NCBI RefSeq assembly: GCF_042646165.1
Contig: NZ_JBHRTC010000013.1
Reading direction: 5' to 3' (one strand)
Length of the DNA stretch: 64,000 nucleotides
Source: Microbaculum marinum
Lineage (GTDB): Bacteria > Pseudomonadota > Alphaproteobacteria > Rhizobiales > Tepidamorphaceae
How positions within the stretch are numbered: position 1 is the stretch's first letter; every line of letters starts with the position of its first letter. A program made the translations under genes and the position numbers. The notes beneath the pieces were generated by a model. The model was given only the letters and a program-made list of their open reading frames with translations, made no database searches and was not told the origin of the DNA. Positions 34,921-46,873 of this stretch are shown here, piece after piece.

Positions 34921-36056
34921 TGGATCAAAGACCGGCGATCAGTGCATCCCAGGCCGGCGACGGGGTGACGCTTGCGGCATCCGGCAACTGGACGGTGACC
35001 GAGGCCGAAAGGCTCAACGGCGAGATCCGGCAGGCCGCCAGGCTGCCGTCGGGAACACGCCGCGTGACGATCGACCTGTCCGGCATCGACCGCTTCGACA
35101 CGGCCGGCGCCTGGCTGATCCACCGCACGGCCCGCAACATGGTCAACGACGGCCTCGAGGTCGTCTATACCGGCATCGGCCCCTCGCGCGAAATCCTGAT
35201 CGGGGAGGTCGAGAAATCCGACCGCCCGCCGGCCGAGCCGAGACGCGAGGCGCCGTTCGTCACGGCGCTGGTCAACGATACCGGCGAGGCGGTGATCCAG
35301 TCGGGACGCGACCTGGTGCAGCTCAGCTCGCTGCTCGGCTCGACCGTCCTGATCATGGCCGGCTTCCTGTTCCGGCCCTGGCGCATGCGGCTGACGTCGA
35401 TCACCTACCACCTGGAGTACATGGGGCTCAGGGCGGTGCCGATCATCGCGCTGATCTCCTTCCTGATCGGCGGCATCGTCGAACAGCAGGGCGCCTACCA
35501 GCTTCGCTACTTCGGCGCCGAGATCCTGTCGATCGACCTGGCCGGCATCCTCGTCCTGCGCGAGCTGGGCGTGCTGTTGACGTCGATCATGATCGCCGGG
35601 CGATCGGGCAGCGCGATAACGGCCGAACTCGGGTCGATGAAGATGCGCGAGGAGATCGATGCGCTGCGGACGCTGGCGCTCGATCCCGTCGAGGTGCTGA
35701 TCGTGCCGCGGCTCATCGCGCTGGTCATCGCGCTGCCGCTGCTGACATTCGTCGCGAACATGTCGGCGCTGGCCGGCGCCGGCCTCACCGCCTGGATCTA
35801 CATCGACGTGACGCCGCAGACCTTCCTGCCGTATCTCCAGAACGCGGTGGCATTGAACACCTTTCTCGTAGGCCTCATAAAGGCGCCGTTCATGGCGCTG
35901 GTGATCGGGATGATCGCCTGCCTGGAAGGCATGCAGGTCAAAGGGAGCGCCGAGTCGCTCGGCCGCCAGACGACGGCGGCCGTGGTGAAGGCGATCTTCA
36001 TGGTCATCGTGCTCGACGGCCTGTTCGCGATGTTCTTCGCGGCAATCGACTACTGA
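34921..36056 (+). CDS. mlaE: MlaE-type permease with N-terminal STAS domain
   Basis: The 378-residue protein starts with a STAS (MlaB-like) domain (about 1-95, with IDLSGIDRFDTAGAWLIHR), then about five MlaE helices: LSSLLGSTVLIMAG, YMGLRAVPIIALISFLIGGIVEQ, AGRSGSAITAELGSMKM and DPVEVLIVPR. In E. coli, MlaB and MlaE are separate; here they are fused, as in many alphaproteobacteria. It forms the inner-membrane part of the Mla phospholipid transport system. AAGGCGG lies six bases before the ATG at 34921; an in-frame ATG at 34879 is an alternative. Confidence 0.92.
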
Positions 36057-36066
36057 GAGACCCGGC

Positions 36067-36951
36067 ATGGCGGCGACCAACGGATCGGCATTCAGCGTAT
36101 CGGACAACGCACCGGGAAGCGGCTCGGGCGCCGGTGCCGGCGTCACGGGCACCGGGCCCGTCGCAAACGGTGCCGGGGAACGCGACGCCGTCATCAGGGG
36201 GCGCGGGATCACCGTCGGCTTCGGGCGGACGAATATCCTGGAGAACCTCGATCTCGACGTCTATCGCGGCGAGGTCCTCGGCGTCGTCGGCGGATCCGGC
36301 ACCGGCAAGTCGGTGCTGCTGCGCACGCTGGTCGGACTGCAGCCGCGCCGCGGCGGCACGATCGACATGTTCGGCACCGATATCGACAGTGCCTCGGCGG
36401 CCGAGCGCAATGCGGTCGAGCGCCGGTGGGGCATCCTGTTCCAGGGGGGCGCCCTGTTCTCGTCGCTGACGGTGAAGCAGAACGTCCAGGTGCCGATGCG
36501 CGAGCATCTGCGCCTCGAATCCTCCCTCATGGACGAACTGGCGGAGCTGAAGATCGCCATGGTCGGGCTGGCGGCAGACGCCGGCGACAAGTATCCATCC
36601 GAGCTGTCGGGAGGCATGATCAAGCGCGCCGCCCTGGCGCGTGCCCTGGCGCTCGATCCCGATCTGGTTTTCCTCGACGAACCGACCTCCGGCCTCGATC
36701 CGATCGGCGCGGCGGACTTCGACGACCTGATCTCCAAGTTGCGAGACACTTTAGGTCTCACGGTTTTCATGGTAACCCACGACCTGGACAGCCTGTTTTC
36801 GATCTGTGACCGGATCGCCGCTCTGGGCAAGAAGCGAATCCTGGTCGCCGGCGACCTCGAAACGGTCATGAACTATCCGGATCCGTGGATAGAAGAGTAT
36901 TTTCACGGCAAGCGGGCGCGCGCAACGGCTGCCGGCATGAGTCAGCAATAG
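36067..36951 (+). CDS. mlaF: MlaF-type ABC ATPase
   Basis: The 294-residue ATPase has Walker A GGSGTGKSVLL, the Q-loop FQGGALFSSLTV, signature LSGGMIKRAALARAL and Walker B VFLDEPTSGLDP, matching the Ttg2A/MlaF group. It powers lipid movement by MlaE. A roughly 40-residue Gly/Ala/Ser-rich N-terminal extension (GSGSGAGAGVTGTGP) precedes the domain and is probably disordered. It begins 10 bases after mlaE. Confidence 0.95.
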   Translation: MAATNGSAFSVSDNAPGSGSGAGAGVTGTGPVANGAGERDAVIRGRGITVGFGRTNILENLDLDVYRGEVLGVVGGSGTGKSVLLRTLVGLQPRRGGTIDMFGTDIDSASAAERNAVERRWGILFQGGALFSSLTVKQNVQVPMREHLRLESSLMDELAELKIAMVGLAADAGDKYPSELSGGMIKRAALARALALDPDLVFLDEPTSGLDPIGAADFDDLISKLRDTLGLTVFMVTHDLDSLFSICDRIAALGKKRILVAGDLETVMNYPDPWIEEYFHGKRARATAAGMSQQ

Positions 36952-36964
36952 GCAAGTACGAGTA

Positions 36965-38293
36965 ATGGAAATCCGGGCAAGCCCGTTCATTGTCGGCCTG
37001 TTCACCCTGGCGGTCGTCGCCGGTGCCTTCGGCTTCATCTACTGGATCGGGACCTTCGCGGATTCCGCCGGCAACGTGCGGTATCGCGTGGTCTTCTCCA
37101 ACGAGGTGACCGGCCTCAACAAGGGATCGTCGGTCCTCTACAACGGCATCAAGGCCGGTGACGTCCTCGACCTGTCGGTGGCCGTCGACGATCCCGCGCA
37201 GGTGGTCGCCCTCATCCAGGTCGACCCCAAGTATCCGATCAACGTCGACACCACGGCGCAGCTTCAGTTCACCGGCATCACCGGCGTCGGGTTCGTCCAG
37301 CTCAAGACGGCCAAGGCCGATGCCAAGCCGCTCGTGGAGGCGTGGGGCGACTCCAGCGAGCCGCCGATCATCTACGCGGAGAAGTCGACCTTCCAGGACC
37401 TGCTGGAAGGCGCGCAGTCGATCATGGCGAAGGTCGATTCCGTGGTGACGCGCCTCGATACGGTGATCGGCGAGAACGAGACGTCGATCCGCAACACGGT
37501 GCGCAACCTGGAGACCTTCTCGGGAGCACTGGCCGACAATTCCGACAAGATCTCCTCGTTCATCACGGATGCGAGCGCGGCGGCGAAGAGCCTCAGCGAG
37601 GTCGGCGGCAAGATCGAGACGCTGGCGACCAACCTGAACACCGTGGTGGAAGCGATCCAGCCGGATGCGGTCCGCGCGATCGTTGGCGACGTTCGCACCT
37701 TCGCGGACGCGCTGGCGGCGAATTCCGACAAGGTGACCGTGCTGGCCGAGAATGCGGGGCAGGCCGCGCAGCGCATCAACGACATTGCCGGCCGTCTCGA
37801 AGGCGTCGCCGACGACGTGCGGAAGGTGGTGCAGGCAGTCAATCCGGAGGCGATCACCCGGACCGTCGACAATTTCGACCGCATCACCGCGACGATCGCC
37901 GACAAGGATCAGGAGATCACCAAGTTCATCGACGACGCGACCGCCACCGCCGCGGAGTTCAGGAAGGTAGGCGCGCGGGTCGACGCGCTGTTGCAGAAGG
38001 TCGACGGAATGGTCGGCGATGAAGGCGGCAGCAACATGATACAGAACATAAACGAGGCCGCCGTCTCCTTCCGGAAGCTCGCCGACAACCTCAATTCCAA
38101 GCTCGATCCGATCACCGCCGGGATCGAGCGGTACGGCGTCGGCGGACTAAAGGACTTCCAGTCGTTCATGGCGGAAGGACGACGCACCCTGTCGAACATC
38201 GATCGGGCGCTTTCGAACCTGGAGAGCAATCCGGCGGGTTTTCTGTCTGGACGATCTTCGGTACCTGAATACAATCCGGGCCGGCGTTTCTGA
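36965..38293 (+). CDS. mlaD: MlaD-type MCE-domain protein
   Basis: The 442-residue protein has one N-terminal membrane helix (PFIVGLFTLAVVAGAFGFIYWI) and a periplasmic MCE domain (about 38-118: YRVVFSNEVTGLNKGSSVLYNG through ITGVGFVQLKT). A long helical coiled-coil region with repeated VRTFADALAANSDK-like segments follows, much longer than the 183-residue E. coli MlaD. It forms the lipid-carrying ring between MlaEF and downstream carriers. It begins 13 bases after mlaF. Confidence 0.93.
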   Translation: MEIRASPFIVGLFTLAVVAGAFGFIYWIGTFADSAGNVRYRVVFSNEVTGLNKGSSVLYNGIKAGDVLDLSVAVDDPAQVVALIQVDPKYPINVDTTAQLQFTGITGVGFVQLKTAKADAKPLVEAWGDSSEPPIIYAEKSTFQDLLEGAQSIMAKVDSVVTRLDTVIGENETSIRNTVRNLETFSGALADNSDKISSFITDASAAAKSLSEVGGKIETLATNLNTVVEAIQPDAVRAIVGDVRTFADALAANSDKVTVLAENAGQAAQRINDIAGRLEGVADDVRKVVQAVNPEAITRTVDNFDRITATIADKDQEITKFIDDATATAAEFRKVGARVDALLQKVDGMVGDEGGSNMIQNINEAAVSFRKLADNLNSKLDPITAGIERYGVGGLKDFQSFMAEGRRTLSNIDRALSNLESNPAGFLSGRSSVPEYNPGRRF

Positions 38294-38347
38294 CAGAATG
38301 CGCAGGGCAAGTGCGCACGCGTTGCGTAGAGGGCAGGGGGAATTGAA

Positions 38348-38941
38348 GTGTACGTAGCGTGGCGGGCGACTGTCGTGCTTGCATTCGTCGCGCTCGTCGG
38401 CGGATGTGCCGCGCTCGTGCCGAAATCGCCGCCGGCGACGTTCGATCTCGAGGCCCCGACGAGCTTTCCCGCGAACGTCGGCTCGACCGGACTGCAGTTC
38501 GCGATCACCGAGCCCACCGCCGTTGGCGCCCTCGACAGCGAGCGCATCGTCGTGCAGCCGATGCCGACCGAGGTCACCTATCTCGGCAAGGTGCAGTGGA
38601 GCGACCGCGTGCCCAAGCTCGTCCAGGCACGCCTGATCGACGCCTTCCGGAATACCGGCAAGGTCCGCTCGGTGGGGCTGCCCGGCGGCGCCGTCCAGAA
38701 CGACATCGGCCTGGTGACCGATCTTCAGGACTTCCAGATCGACGCCACCGCCGGGCAGGCCGTCGTTTCCATTGCCGTTCGCATCGTGTCCGACACGACG
38801 GGGCGGGTGCTGGACTCGCGGATCTTCACCGCGCGCCAGCCCGTCGCAGGAAACGACGCCAACGCCATGGTGGATGCGATGAACGCGGCCTTCCAGCAGG
38901 CGGCGGTCGAGATCGTCGTCTGGACCCTGGCCCGGATCTGA
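38348..38941 (+). CDS. ABC-type transport auxiliary lipoprotein
   Basis: The 197-residue protein has a lipoprotein signal with the lipobox VGGC at about residues 17-20, so the mature N-terminus is lipidated. The body contains ITEPTAVGALDSERIVVQ and YLGKVQWSDRVPKLVQ, typical of the PqiC/LptO-like auxiliary lipoproteins that accompany MCE transporters. It starts with GTG at 38348, 54 bases after mlaD. It probably tethers the Mla bridge to the outer membrane. Confidence 0.88.
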   Translation: MYVAWRATVVLAFVALVGGCAALVPKSPPATFDLEAPTSFPANVGSTGLQFAITEPTAVGALDSERIVVQPMPTEVTYLGKVQWSDRVPKLVQARLIDAFRNTGKVRSVGLPGGAVQNDIGLVTDLQDFQIDATAGQAVVSIAVRIVSDTTGRVLDSRIFTARQPVAGNDANAMVDAMNAAFQQAAVEIVVWTLARI

Positions 38942-39043
38942 CCGGCGCGGCTGCGGGCTCCTGCAGGGCTCGGCGGCCTTCCGAAGCAGTTCATGCGAAC
39001 CAGCCGGCTGACCGTCGGAGTCATCCGGCCGGCAGGTCGGACC

Positions 39044-39802
39044 TCAGGTCAGCCGCACGGACATGCCGCCGTCGGCGATCACCGGACTTCCCGTCATGAA
39101 GCTCGACCTGTCGGACAACAGGAAGAGCGCAGCCTGGGCGATCTCCTTCGCATTCGCCATTCGCTTCATGGGATGCAGGTTCGCGATGAACTCCATGAAG
39201 TCCGGATTTCCTTCTCCGCCCGCCGCCGTGACGGTGCCGCCCGGCAACAGCGCATTCACGCGGACGCCATCTGCCGCATGGTCCAACGCCAGGGACTGCG
39301 TCAGCCCGATCAGGCCGGCCTTCGATGCCGCGTAGGCTCCCATGCCGGGTAGGCCGGCGTTGCTGAAGCCGACGAAGGACGAGGTGAAGACGATCGAGCC
39401 GCCTCCGCGCCTGGTCAGCCTGGGGATCTGTGCCTTGGCGGCGAAATAGGCTGCGGTCAGGTTGACCGAAAGGACGTCGTTCCAGTTGTCTGCGCTCATG
39501 GATGGGACCGGGCCCATCTCCCCCACGATACCGGCATTGTTGAAGGCACCGTCAAGGTCGTCGAACTCGGTCAGTGCGAGGTCGACGAGCGCTTCTGCAT
39601 AGTCCTCGTCCCGGACGTCGCCGGCAAGGAAGACCGCCCTGCCGTTGCTCCTGTTGATCGCCTCCGCGACCGCTTCCAGTTCCGCCGGCCGGCGGGCGCC
39701 GAGAACGACATTGGCCCCTTCAGCGGCAAACAGGGCCGCCGCGGCGGCACCGATTCCGCTGCTTGCGCCGGTGATGATGATCGTCTTGTTGTCCAGTTCC
39801 AT
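39044..39802 (-). CDS. SDR-family NAD(P)-dependent oxidoreductase
   Basis: The 252-residue classical SDR has the cofactor loop TGASSGIGAAAA, NNAGIVG, catalytic Ser in FTSSFVGF and the YAASKAGLIGL motif with Tyr/Lys. The end PVIADGGMSVRLT is typical of glucose 1-dehydrogenase-like SDRs. The substrate cannot be inferred. The gene is divergent from cydA and may be expressed separately. Confidence 0.9.
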   Translation of the reverse strand: MELDNKTIIITGASSGIGAAAAALFAAEGANVVLGARRPAELEAVAEAINRSNGRAVFLAGDVRDEDYAEALVDLALTEFDDLDGAFNNAGIVGEMGPVPSMSADNWNDVLSVNLTAAYFAAKAQIPRLTRRGGGSIVFTSSFVGFSNAGLPGMGAYAASKAGLIGLTQSLALDHAADGVRVNALLPGGTVTAAGGEGNPDFMEFIANLHPMKRMANAKEIAQAALFLLSDRSSFMTGSPVIADGGMSVRLT

Positions 39803-40031
39803 GATGTGCTCCTCGGCAAGGTCGTTTCATGGATCTGTAGTGGCTGCCGAGGCTGCGCCGACACCCGTTTCCTGAAAGGCCAAAGACGAGTTAGCGCAAG
39901 AGGCCGACGGATTTCGCGGCGGAGATCGACAGCCCGATCTCCAGCCGTGACATTACCCCGCATTGTCGGCCGCCTGCCCGGCTGCATGTTAAGCTGAGTT
40001 GCAGCGAATCGTATGTGCGGAGGTGACCGGC

Positions 40032-41426
40032 ATGGATCTCGACTTCGTAATGCTCTCCCGCATACAGTTCGCGTTCACCATCGCCTTCCACATCATCTTT
40101 CCGAGTTTCACCATCGGCCTTGCGGCGTGGATCGCCACGCTGCTGGTGGTGTGGCGCCGCACGGGCAACGAGCGCTACCGGGAACTGGCGCAGTTCTGGA
40201 CGAAGGTCTTCGCGATCTCGTTCGCGATGGGAGTCGTCTCCGGCCTGGTGCTGTCCTACCAGTTCGGCACCAACTGGAGCCGCTTCTCGGATGTCGTCGG
40301 CAACGTCGTCGCGCCGCTGATCGGCTACGAGGTGCTGACGGCGTTCTTCCTGGAGGCGACCTTCCTCGGCATCATGCTGTTCGGCTGGAACAGGGTGCCG
40401 CCGTGGCTGCACGTGACGTCGGCGGCTGTCGTGGCGGTCGGGACGATGATTTCAGCCTTCTGGATCCTGTCGGCCAACTCCTGGATGCAGTATCCCGTCG
40501 GTCACGTCGTCCGTGACGGCATCGCCTACCCCGAGGACTGGCTGCAGATCGTCTTCAGTCCGACCTTCCCGCTGCGGCTGGCGCACATGCTGCTGGCTGC
40601 GTACCTGACGACGTCCTTCGTGGTGCTGGCGATTGGCGCGCGCTATCTGCTGGCGGGGATCCACCTAGAATACGGACGGATCATGCTGCGCATGGGGCTG
40701 GGCATGGCGATCGTGCTGGCGCCCCTGCAGGCCTTCGTCGGCGATCAGAGCGGGCTCAAGGTTGGCCAATACCAGCCGGCCAAGCTGGCGGCGATAGAAG
40801 CCCACTGGGCGGCTGACGAGCCGGGACCGGTGCCGCTGATCCTGTTCGCCTGGCCGAACGAGGCCGAGGAGCGCAACGACTTCGAGATTGCCGTTCCGTA
40901 CCTGGGAAGCCTGATCCTCACCCACTCGCTGACCGGCTCCTTCCCCGGCCTCAAGGCGTTTCCGCCGGAGGACCGGCCGCCGCTGTGGGGACCGTTCTTC
41001 GGATTCCGGATCATGGTCGGAATCGGGATCCTGATGATCATCGTCGCGTGGGCCGGCGGCTTCTTGTGGTGGCGCGGACGGCTGGAGAGCAGCCGGCTGT
41101 TCCTCAAGGTCGCCTCATATATGTGGCCGGCCGGCTTCGTTGCCGTGCTGTGCGGCTGGATCGTCACCGAGGTCGGCCGGCAGCCGTGGGTGGCAACCGG
41201 GATACTCAGGACGGTCGACGCGGCCTCGCCCGTTCCCGCCTATGCGGTGCTGGCCAGTCTCGCCCTGTTCGTGGTGGTCTACGGGTTCGTGTTCTCCTTC
41301 GGGATCTACTACATGAACCGGCTGCTCAACAAAGGACCGAAGAGGCTGGACGAGACCGAGGAAGGCGTTCCCTCGCGGCCGCTGACGGCAGTCGGGTCCG
41401 CCGGCCCGGATGCATACAGGGGATAG
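40032..41426 (+). CDS. cydA: Cytochrome bd-type quinol oxidase subunit I (short Q-loop, CIO type)
   Basis: The 464-residue subunit has the haem/quinol features RIQFAFTIAFHIIFPSFTIG, GRQPW in GWIVTEVGRQPWVATGILRT and SGLVLSYQFGTNWSRF. The Q loop is short, without the long E. coli insertion, which fits the cyanide-insensitive oxidase (CioA) branch. It oxidises quinol and reduces O2 in the inner membrane at low oxygen or under respiratory poisons. GGAGGTGA lies five bases before the ATG at 40032. It is in an operon with cydB. Confidence 0.93.
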   Translation: MDLDFVMLSRIQFAFTIAFHIIFPSFTIGLAAWIATLLVVWRRTGNERYRELAQFWTKVFAISFAMGVVSGLVLSYQFGTNWSRFSDVVGNVVAPLIGYEVLTAFFLEATFLGIMLFGWNRVPPWLHVTSAAVVAVGTMISAFWILSANSWMQYPVGHVVRDGIAYPEDWLQIVFSPTFPLRLAHMLLAAYLTTSFVVLAIGARYLLAGIHLEYGRIMLRMGLGMAIVLAPLQAFVGDQSGLKVGQYQPAKLAAIEAHWAADEPGPVPLILFAWPNEAEERNDFEIAVPYLGSLILTHSLTGSFPGLKAFPPEDRPPLWGPFFGFRIMVGIGILMIIVAWAGGFLWWRGRLESSRLFLKVASYMWPAGFVAVLCGWIVTEVGRQPWVATGILRTVDAASPVPAYAVLASLALFVVVYGFVFSFGIYYMNRLLNKGPKRLDETEEGVPSRPLTAVGSAGPDAYRG

Positions 41427-41430
41427 GGCG

Positions 41431-42447
41431 ATGGATCTGACCTTCGATTTCTATCTCCCGGTGATATGGGCCGGGCTGATCGCTGCCGCCGTGGCGATGT
41501 ACGTGGTGCTCGACGGCTTCGACCTCGGCGTCGGCATCCTCTTTCCCTTCGCCCGCAAGGAAGAGGACCGCGACCAGATGATGAATTCCGTCGCGCCCTT
41601 CTGGGACGGCAACGAGACGTGGCTGGTGCTGGGCGGCGGCGGCCTGTGGGTGGCGTTCCCGCAGGCCTACGCGATCGTCATGCCGGCGCTCTACCTGCCC
41701 GTGATCGTGATGCTGCTGTCGCTGATCTTCCGCGGCGTCTCGTTCGAGTTCCGATGGGTCTCCAAGCCGCGACACCGCCGCTGGGATCGCGCGTTCGCAG
41801 GCGGATCGACGATCGCCGCTTTCTGCCAGGGACTGATCCTGGGCGGGCTGATCCAGGGCATCGCGGTGGAGGACGGCGAGTTCGTCGGCGGCGCCTTCGA
41901 CTGGCTGACGCCGTTCTCGGTGATGTGCGGCGTCGGCCTCGTCTGCGGCTACGCGCTGCTGGGCGCCACCTGGCTGATCATGCGTACCTCGGGCGAGGTC
42001 GAGGAGCGGGCGCGGCGCCAGTCGCGGACGATCCTGCTGGTGGTGCTCGGGTTCATCGCGATCGTCAGCCTGTGGACGCCCTTCGGGTTCGAACGGATCG
42101 CCGACCGCTGGTTCACGACGCCCAACATCTACTACCTGTGGCCGGTGCCGCTGATCACCGCGGCGCTGGCGCTGCTGCTGTGGCGGTCGCTCGAACGCGC
42201 CGGGGCGGCGATGCCGTTCCTCGCAACGCTCGGCCTGTTCGTGCTGTCCTATCTCGGCCTTGCGATCTCGACGTTCCCGCTGATGGTGCCGCCGAACGTC
42301 ACCATCTGGGATGCGGCCGCCGTGCCGGAAAGCCAGATCTTCACCTTGGTCGGAGCGGTCTTCATGCTGCCGGTCATTCTCGGCTACACGGCGTTCGTGT
42401 ACTGGACGTTCCGGGGCAAGGTGCATCCCGGCGAGGGCTATCACTGA
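41431..42447 (+). CDS. cydB: Cytochrome bd-type quinol oxidase subunit II
   Basis: The 338-residue membrane protein has the CydB start YLPVIWAGLIAAAVAMYVVLDGFDLG, PFWDGNETWLVLGGGGLW and LIFRGVSFEFRW. It completes the bd-type/CIO oxidase with the preceding cydA, four bases away. No cydX or cydDC follows in the window. GGGGATAGGG precedes the ATG at 41431. Confidence 0.94.
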   Translation: MDLTFDFYLPVIWAGLIAAAVAMYVVLDGFDLGVGILFPFARKEEDRDQMMNSVAPFWDGNETWLVLGGGGLWVAFPQAYAIVMPALYLPVIVMLLSLIFRGVSFEFRWVSKPRHRRWDRAFAGGSTIAAFCQGLILGGLIQGIAVEDGEFVGGAFDWLTPFSVMCGVGLVCGYALLGATWLIMRTSGEVEERARRQSRTILLVVLGFIAIVSLWTPFGFERIADRWFTTPNIYYLWPVPLITAALALLLWRSLERAGAAMPFLATLGLFVLSYLGLAISTFPLMVPPNVTIWDAAAVPESQIFTLVGAVFMLPVILGYTAFVYWTFRGKVHPGEGYH

Positions 42448-42458
42448 GGCGGCCGGCG

Positions 42459-43259
42459 ATGCGCTTCGAGGGCAGGACGGCACTGGTCACCGGCGGCGGC
42501 ACGGGTATCGGCGCGGCGGTGGCGCGGCGCCTGTCGGCGGACGGCGCAACCGTGGCGGTGCTGGGGCGCAGGCGCGAACCGCTCGAGGCCGTCGCCGCGG
42601 CGACCGGCGGCATCGCCATCGCCGCCGACGCGGCCGATACCGGCGCGGTCCGCGCCGCGCTTGCCGACATCCGCGCCAGGGCCGGTCCGGTCGACATCCT
42701 GATCGCGAATGCCGGCGGCCACGGGATGGGCCCGACCGTGTCGATGGACGACCGGACATGGGCCGAGTCCGCCCGCGCCAACCTCGACACCGCCTTCGTC
42801 TGCGCCCGCGAATGCCTGCCCGACCTGATCGAACGGGGCGGCACCATCGTCATCGTGTCGTCGATCGCAGGGCTTGCCGCCGCGCCGGAGGCGGCCGGCT
42901 ACGTCACCATGAAGCACGCCTGCATCGGGCTCGGCAAATCGCTCGCCCGCGACTACGGCCGCAAGGGCGTGCGCACCAACATCGTCTGCCCCGGCTGGGT
43001 GACCTCCGAGATGGCCGACGAGGAGATGGCGACGCTCGTCGGCCAGGCCGGGGCCGCGCTCGGCGTCACCTCGGTGGAGGAGGCCTACGCGCTGGTGACG
43101 AAACACGTGCCGATCGGCCGCCCGGCCACGCCGGAGGAGGTGGCCAACGTGATCTGCTTCCTGGCCAGCGCCGAGGCGGCGATGGTGAACGGCGCGGTGC
43201 TGACGGTGGACGGCGGCGCCAGCATCGTCGACCTGCCGACGATCGCCTTCGCCGACTGA
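42459..43259 (+). CDS. SDR-family oxidoreductase
   Basis: The 266-residue enzyme has TGGGTGIGAAVA, NAGGHGM, catalytic Ser in VSSIAGL and YVTMKHACIGL with the Tyr/Lys pair. ILIANAGG and WVTSEMADEEM are common in 3-oxoacyl-ACP-reductase-like SDRs. It begins 11 bases after cydB and so is probably co-transcribed with the oxidase, but no functional link is evident. It ends 11 bases before convergent oxyR. Confidence 0.9.
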   Translation: MRFEGRTALVTGGGTGIGAAVARRLSADGATVAVLGRRREPLEAVAAATGGIAIAADAADTGAVRAALADIRARAGPVDILIANAGGHGMGPTVSMDDRTWAESARANLDTAFVCARECLPDLIERGGTIVIVSSIAGLAAAPEAAGYVTMKHACIGLGKSLARDYGRKGVRTNIVCPGWVTSEMADEEMATLVGQAGAALGVTSVEEAYALVTKHVPIGRPATPEEVANVICFLASAEAAMVNGAVLTVDGGASIVDLPTIAFAD

Positions 43260-43270
43260 GCGCGCAGCCG

Positions 43271-44170
43271 CTAGTCGTCGCGCCGCAGGGCAAGCTCCGA
43301 CAGGGCCTGGCCGAGCGTGACGAAGTCGTGCTTGCGCGCCGACGTGCGCCGCCAGGCGAGGCCGATGGTCCGGCTCGGTTCGGGATCGCGGAACCGGAGC
43401 AGGACGGTCCGCTCGTCGCGGAGCTCCGCGTCGATCGCCATCTCCGGCACAAGCGTGACGCCGAACCCGTTGGCTACCATCTGGACGATCGTCGTGAGGC
43501 TCGTGGCGCCGAGTTCTCCGAGCGTGTCGCGATCCGCCATCTGGCACAGGCTCAGCGCCTGGTCGCGCAGGCAGTGGCCCTCGGACAGGAGCAGCAGCCG
43601 CTCGTCGGCCAGGAGCGACGGGTCGACCCGCCGGCGCTCGTCGGGCGCGTCGCCGGCCGGCCGCACCAGCAGGAAACGATCCTCGAACAGCCGCAGTGTC
43701 TGGATGTCCGGTCCCTCGACCGGTAGCGACAGCAGCACCAGGTCGAGCTGGCCCCGGGTCAGATCATCGAGCAGGCGGCTGGTCTGCGCCTCGCGAAGCT
43801 CGAGCGCGATGTCGGGGAACCGCGTCCGGATGAGCGGCAGGGCCCGGGGCAGGAGATAGGGGGCGATCGTCGGGATGACGCCGAGCCGCAGGCCGCCCGA
43901 CAACGGTCTGTCCGCCTGGCGGGCGTAGTCGACCAAGTCGTCGGTCGCCCGCAGGATCGAGCGGGCGCGCCTGACGATCTCCTTGCCGGCAGTGGTCAGC
44001 GCGAGGCTTCCCCGGCCGCGTTCGACCAGCCCGATGCCGAGTTCGGTCTCCAGTTCCTTGATCTGCATGGAGAGCGCCGGCTGGCTGATGTGGCAGGATG
44101 CCGCGGCGCGGGCGTAGTGCCGCTCGCGGTCCAGCGCATCCAGGTACTTGAACTGCTTGAGGGTTGGCAT
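43271..44170 (-). CDS. oxyR: OxyR hydrogen-peroxide-sensing LysR regulator
   Basis: The 299-residue protein has an N-terminal LysR HTH (YARAAASCHISQPALSMQIKELE) and a sensor domain with Cys200 and Cys209 in EGHCLRDQALSLC, matching the peroxide-sensing pair of OxyR. Oxidation forms a disulfide that activates transcription. It is divergent from katG, its classical target, and both starts face a 311-base control region. A dyad ATCAG-18 bases-CTGAT (44171-44198) abuts its start. Confidence 0.93.
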   Translation of the reverse strand: MPTLKQFKYLDALDRERHYARAAASCHISQPALSMQIKELETELGIGLVERGRGSLALTTAGKEIVRRARSILRATDDLVDYARQADRPLSGGLRLGVIPTIAPYLLPRALPLIRTRFPDIALELREAQTSRLLDDLTRGQLDLVLLSLPVEGPDIQTLRLFEDRFLLVRPAGDAPDERRRVDPSLLADERLLLLSEGHCLRDQALSLCQMADRDTLGELGATSLTTIVQMVANGFGVTLVPEMAIDAELRDERTVLLRFRDPEPSRTIGLAWRRTSARKHDFVTLGQALSELALRRDD

Positions 44171-44481
44171 ATCAGTTAATCTTATCGATTATTCTGATTT
44201 TCCAATTTGCGCTGATTGGACGCTCGGGTCAATATCACCTTAGAACGCTTCAAATCAGGGAGGCGTCCGCGCGATACGGTTTCCATCCGGTGAGAGGGTC
44301 CCGTTGTTCCGTCGCAGGAGCTCGGACCCTGGCCGCGTCAGCCGAGAGCCCGATCGCTGCAGGCACCGCTTCACCCGTAGCGCGGGCGCCCCTCCCGGAT
44401 TGGGCCGGTATGGATTGCCAGGAACGGCGGTCGTTCCCAACGCACCGGATCGACGCACAGAGAACATGATCGGAGAGAGAC
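44171..44481. promoter_or_regulatory. Divergent oxyR/katG control region
   Basis: The 311-base region holds both promoters. The AT-rich half next to oxyR contains the dyad ATCAG (44171-44175) and CTGAT (44194-44198) with TTATCGAT between, a plausible OxyR/LysR site over the oxyR promoter. The katG-proximal half is GC-rich and without a clear gene. GGAG (44472-44475) serves katG. Confidence 0.5.
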
Positions 44482-46668
<2,187 letters not shown>

Positions 46669-46682
46669 CAGCTATCGAGACG

Positions 46683-46705
46683 GGGAAGGGTATGCAACCC
46701 TTCCC
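46683..46705 (+). terminator. Hairpin after katG
   Basis: GGGAAGGGT (46683-46691) pairs with ACCCTTCCC (46697-46705) around the loop ATGCA, 14 bases after the katG stop. It is followed by a second GC-rich hairpin. Confidence 0.7.
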
Positions 46706-46711
46706 TCGCCA

Positions 46712-46738
46712 CCGCGCGCCCCCAGGGGCGCGCGGTTT
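46712..46738 (+). terminator. Second, GC-rich hairpin after katG
   Basis: CCGCGCGCCCC (46712-46722) is complementary to GGGGCGCGCGG (46725-46735), followed by TTT. The loop is very tight, so one pair at the tip must open. Together with the preceding stem it forms a tandem terminator. Confidence 0.7.
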
Positions 46739-46873
46739 CCTGCGAGCCGCGCCCGCCTGTTGTCGGCGCGGATTTCTCGGCGCTGACTTCGCCACCGCGA
46801 AGAATTGCCCCTTTTCCGCAAGCCTCGGGCCACGCTATGGTCGGAGCGGATCGAGGGGTTTCGGCGGCGTGTG

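Noticed and set aside
38999..39055. Terminator-like inverted repeat CGGCTGACC/GGTCAGCCG
   Set aside because: The 33-base loop is long, and the right arm lies inside the SDR stop region; too weak to call.
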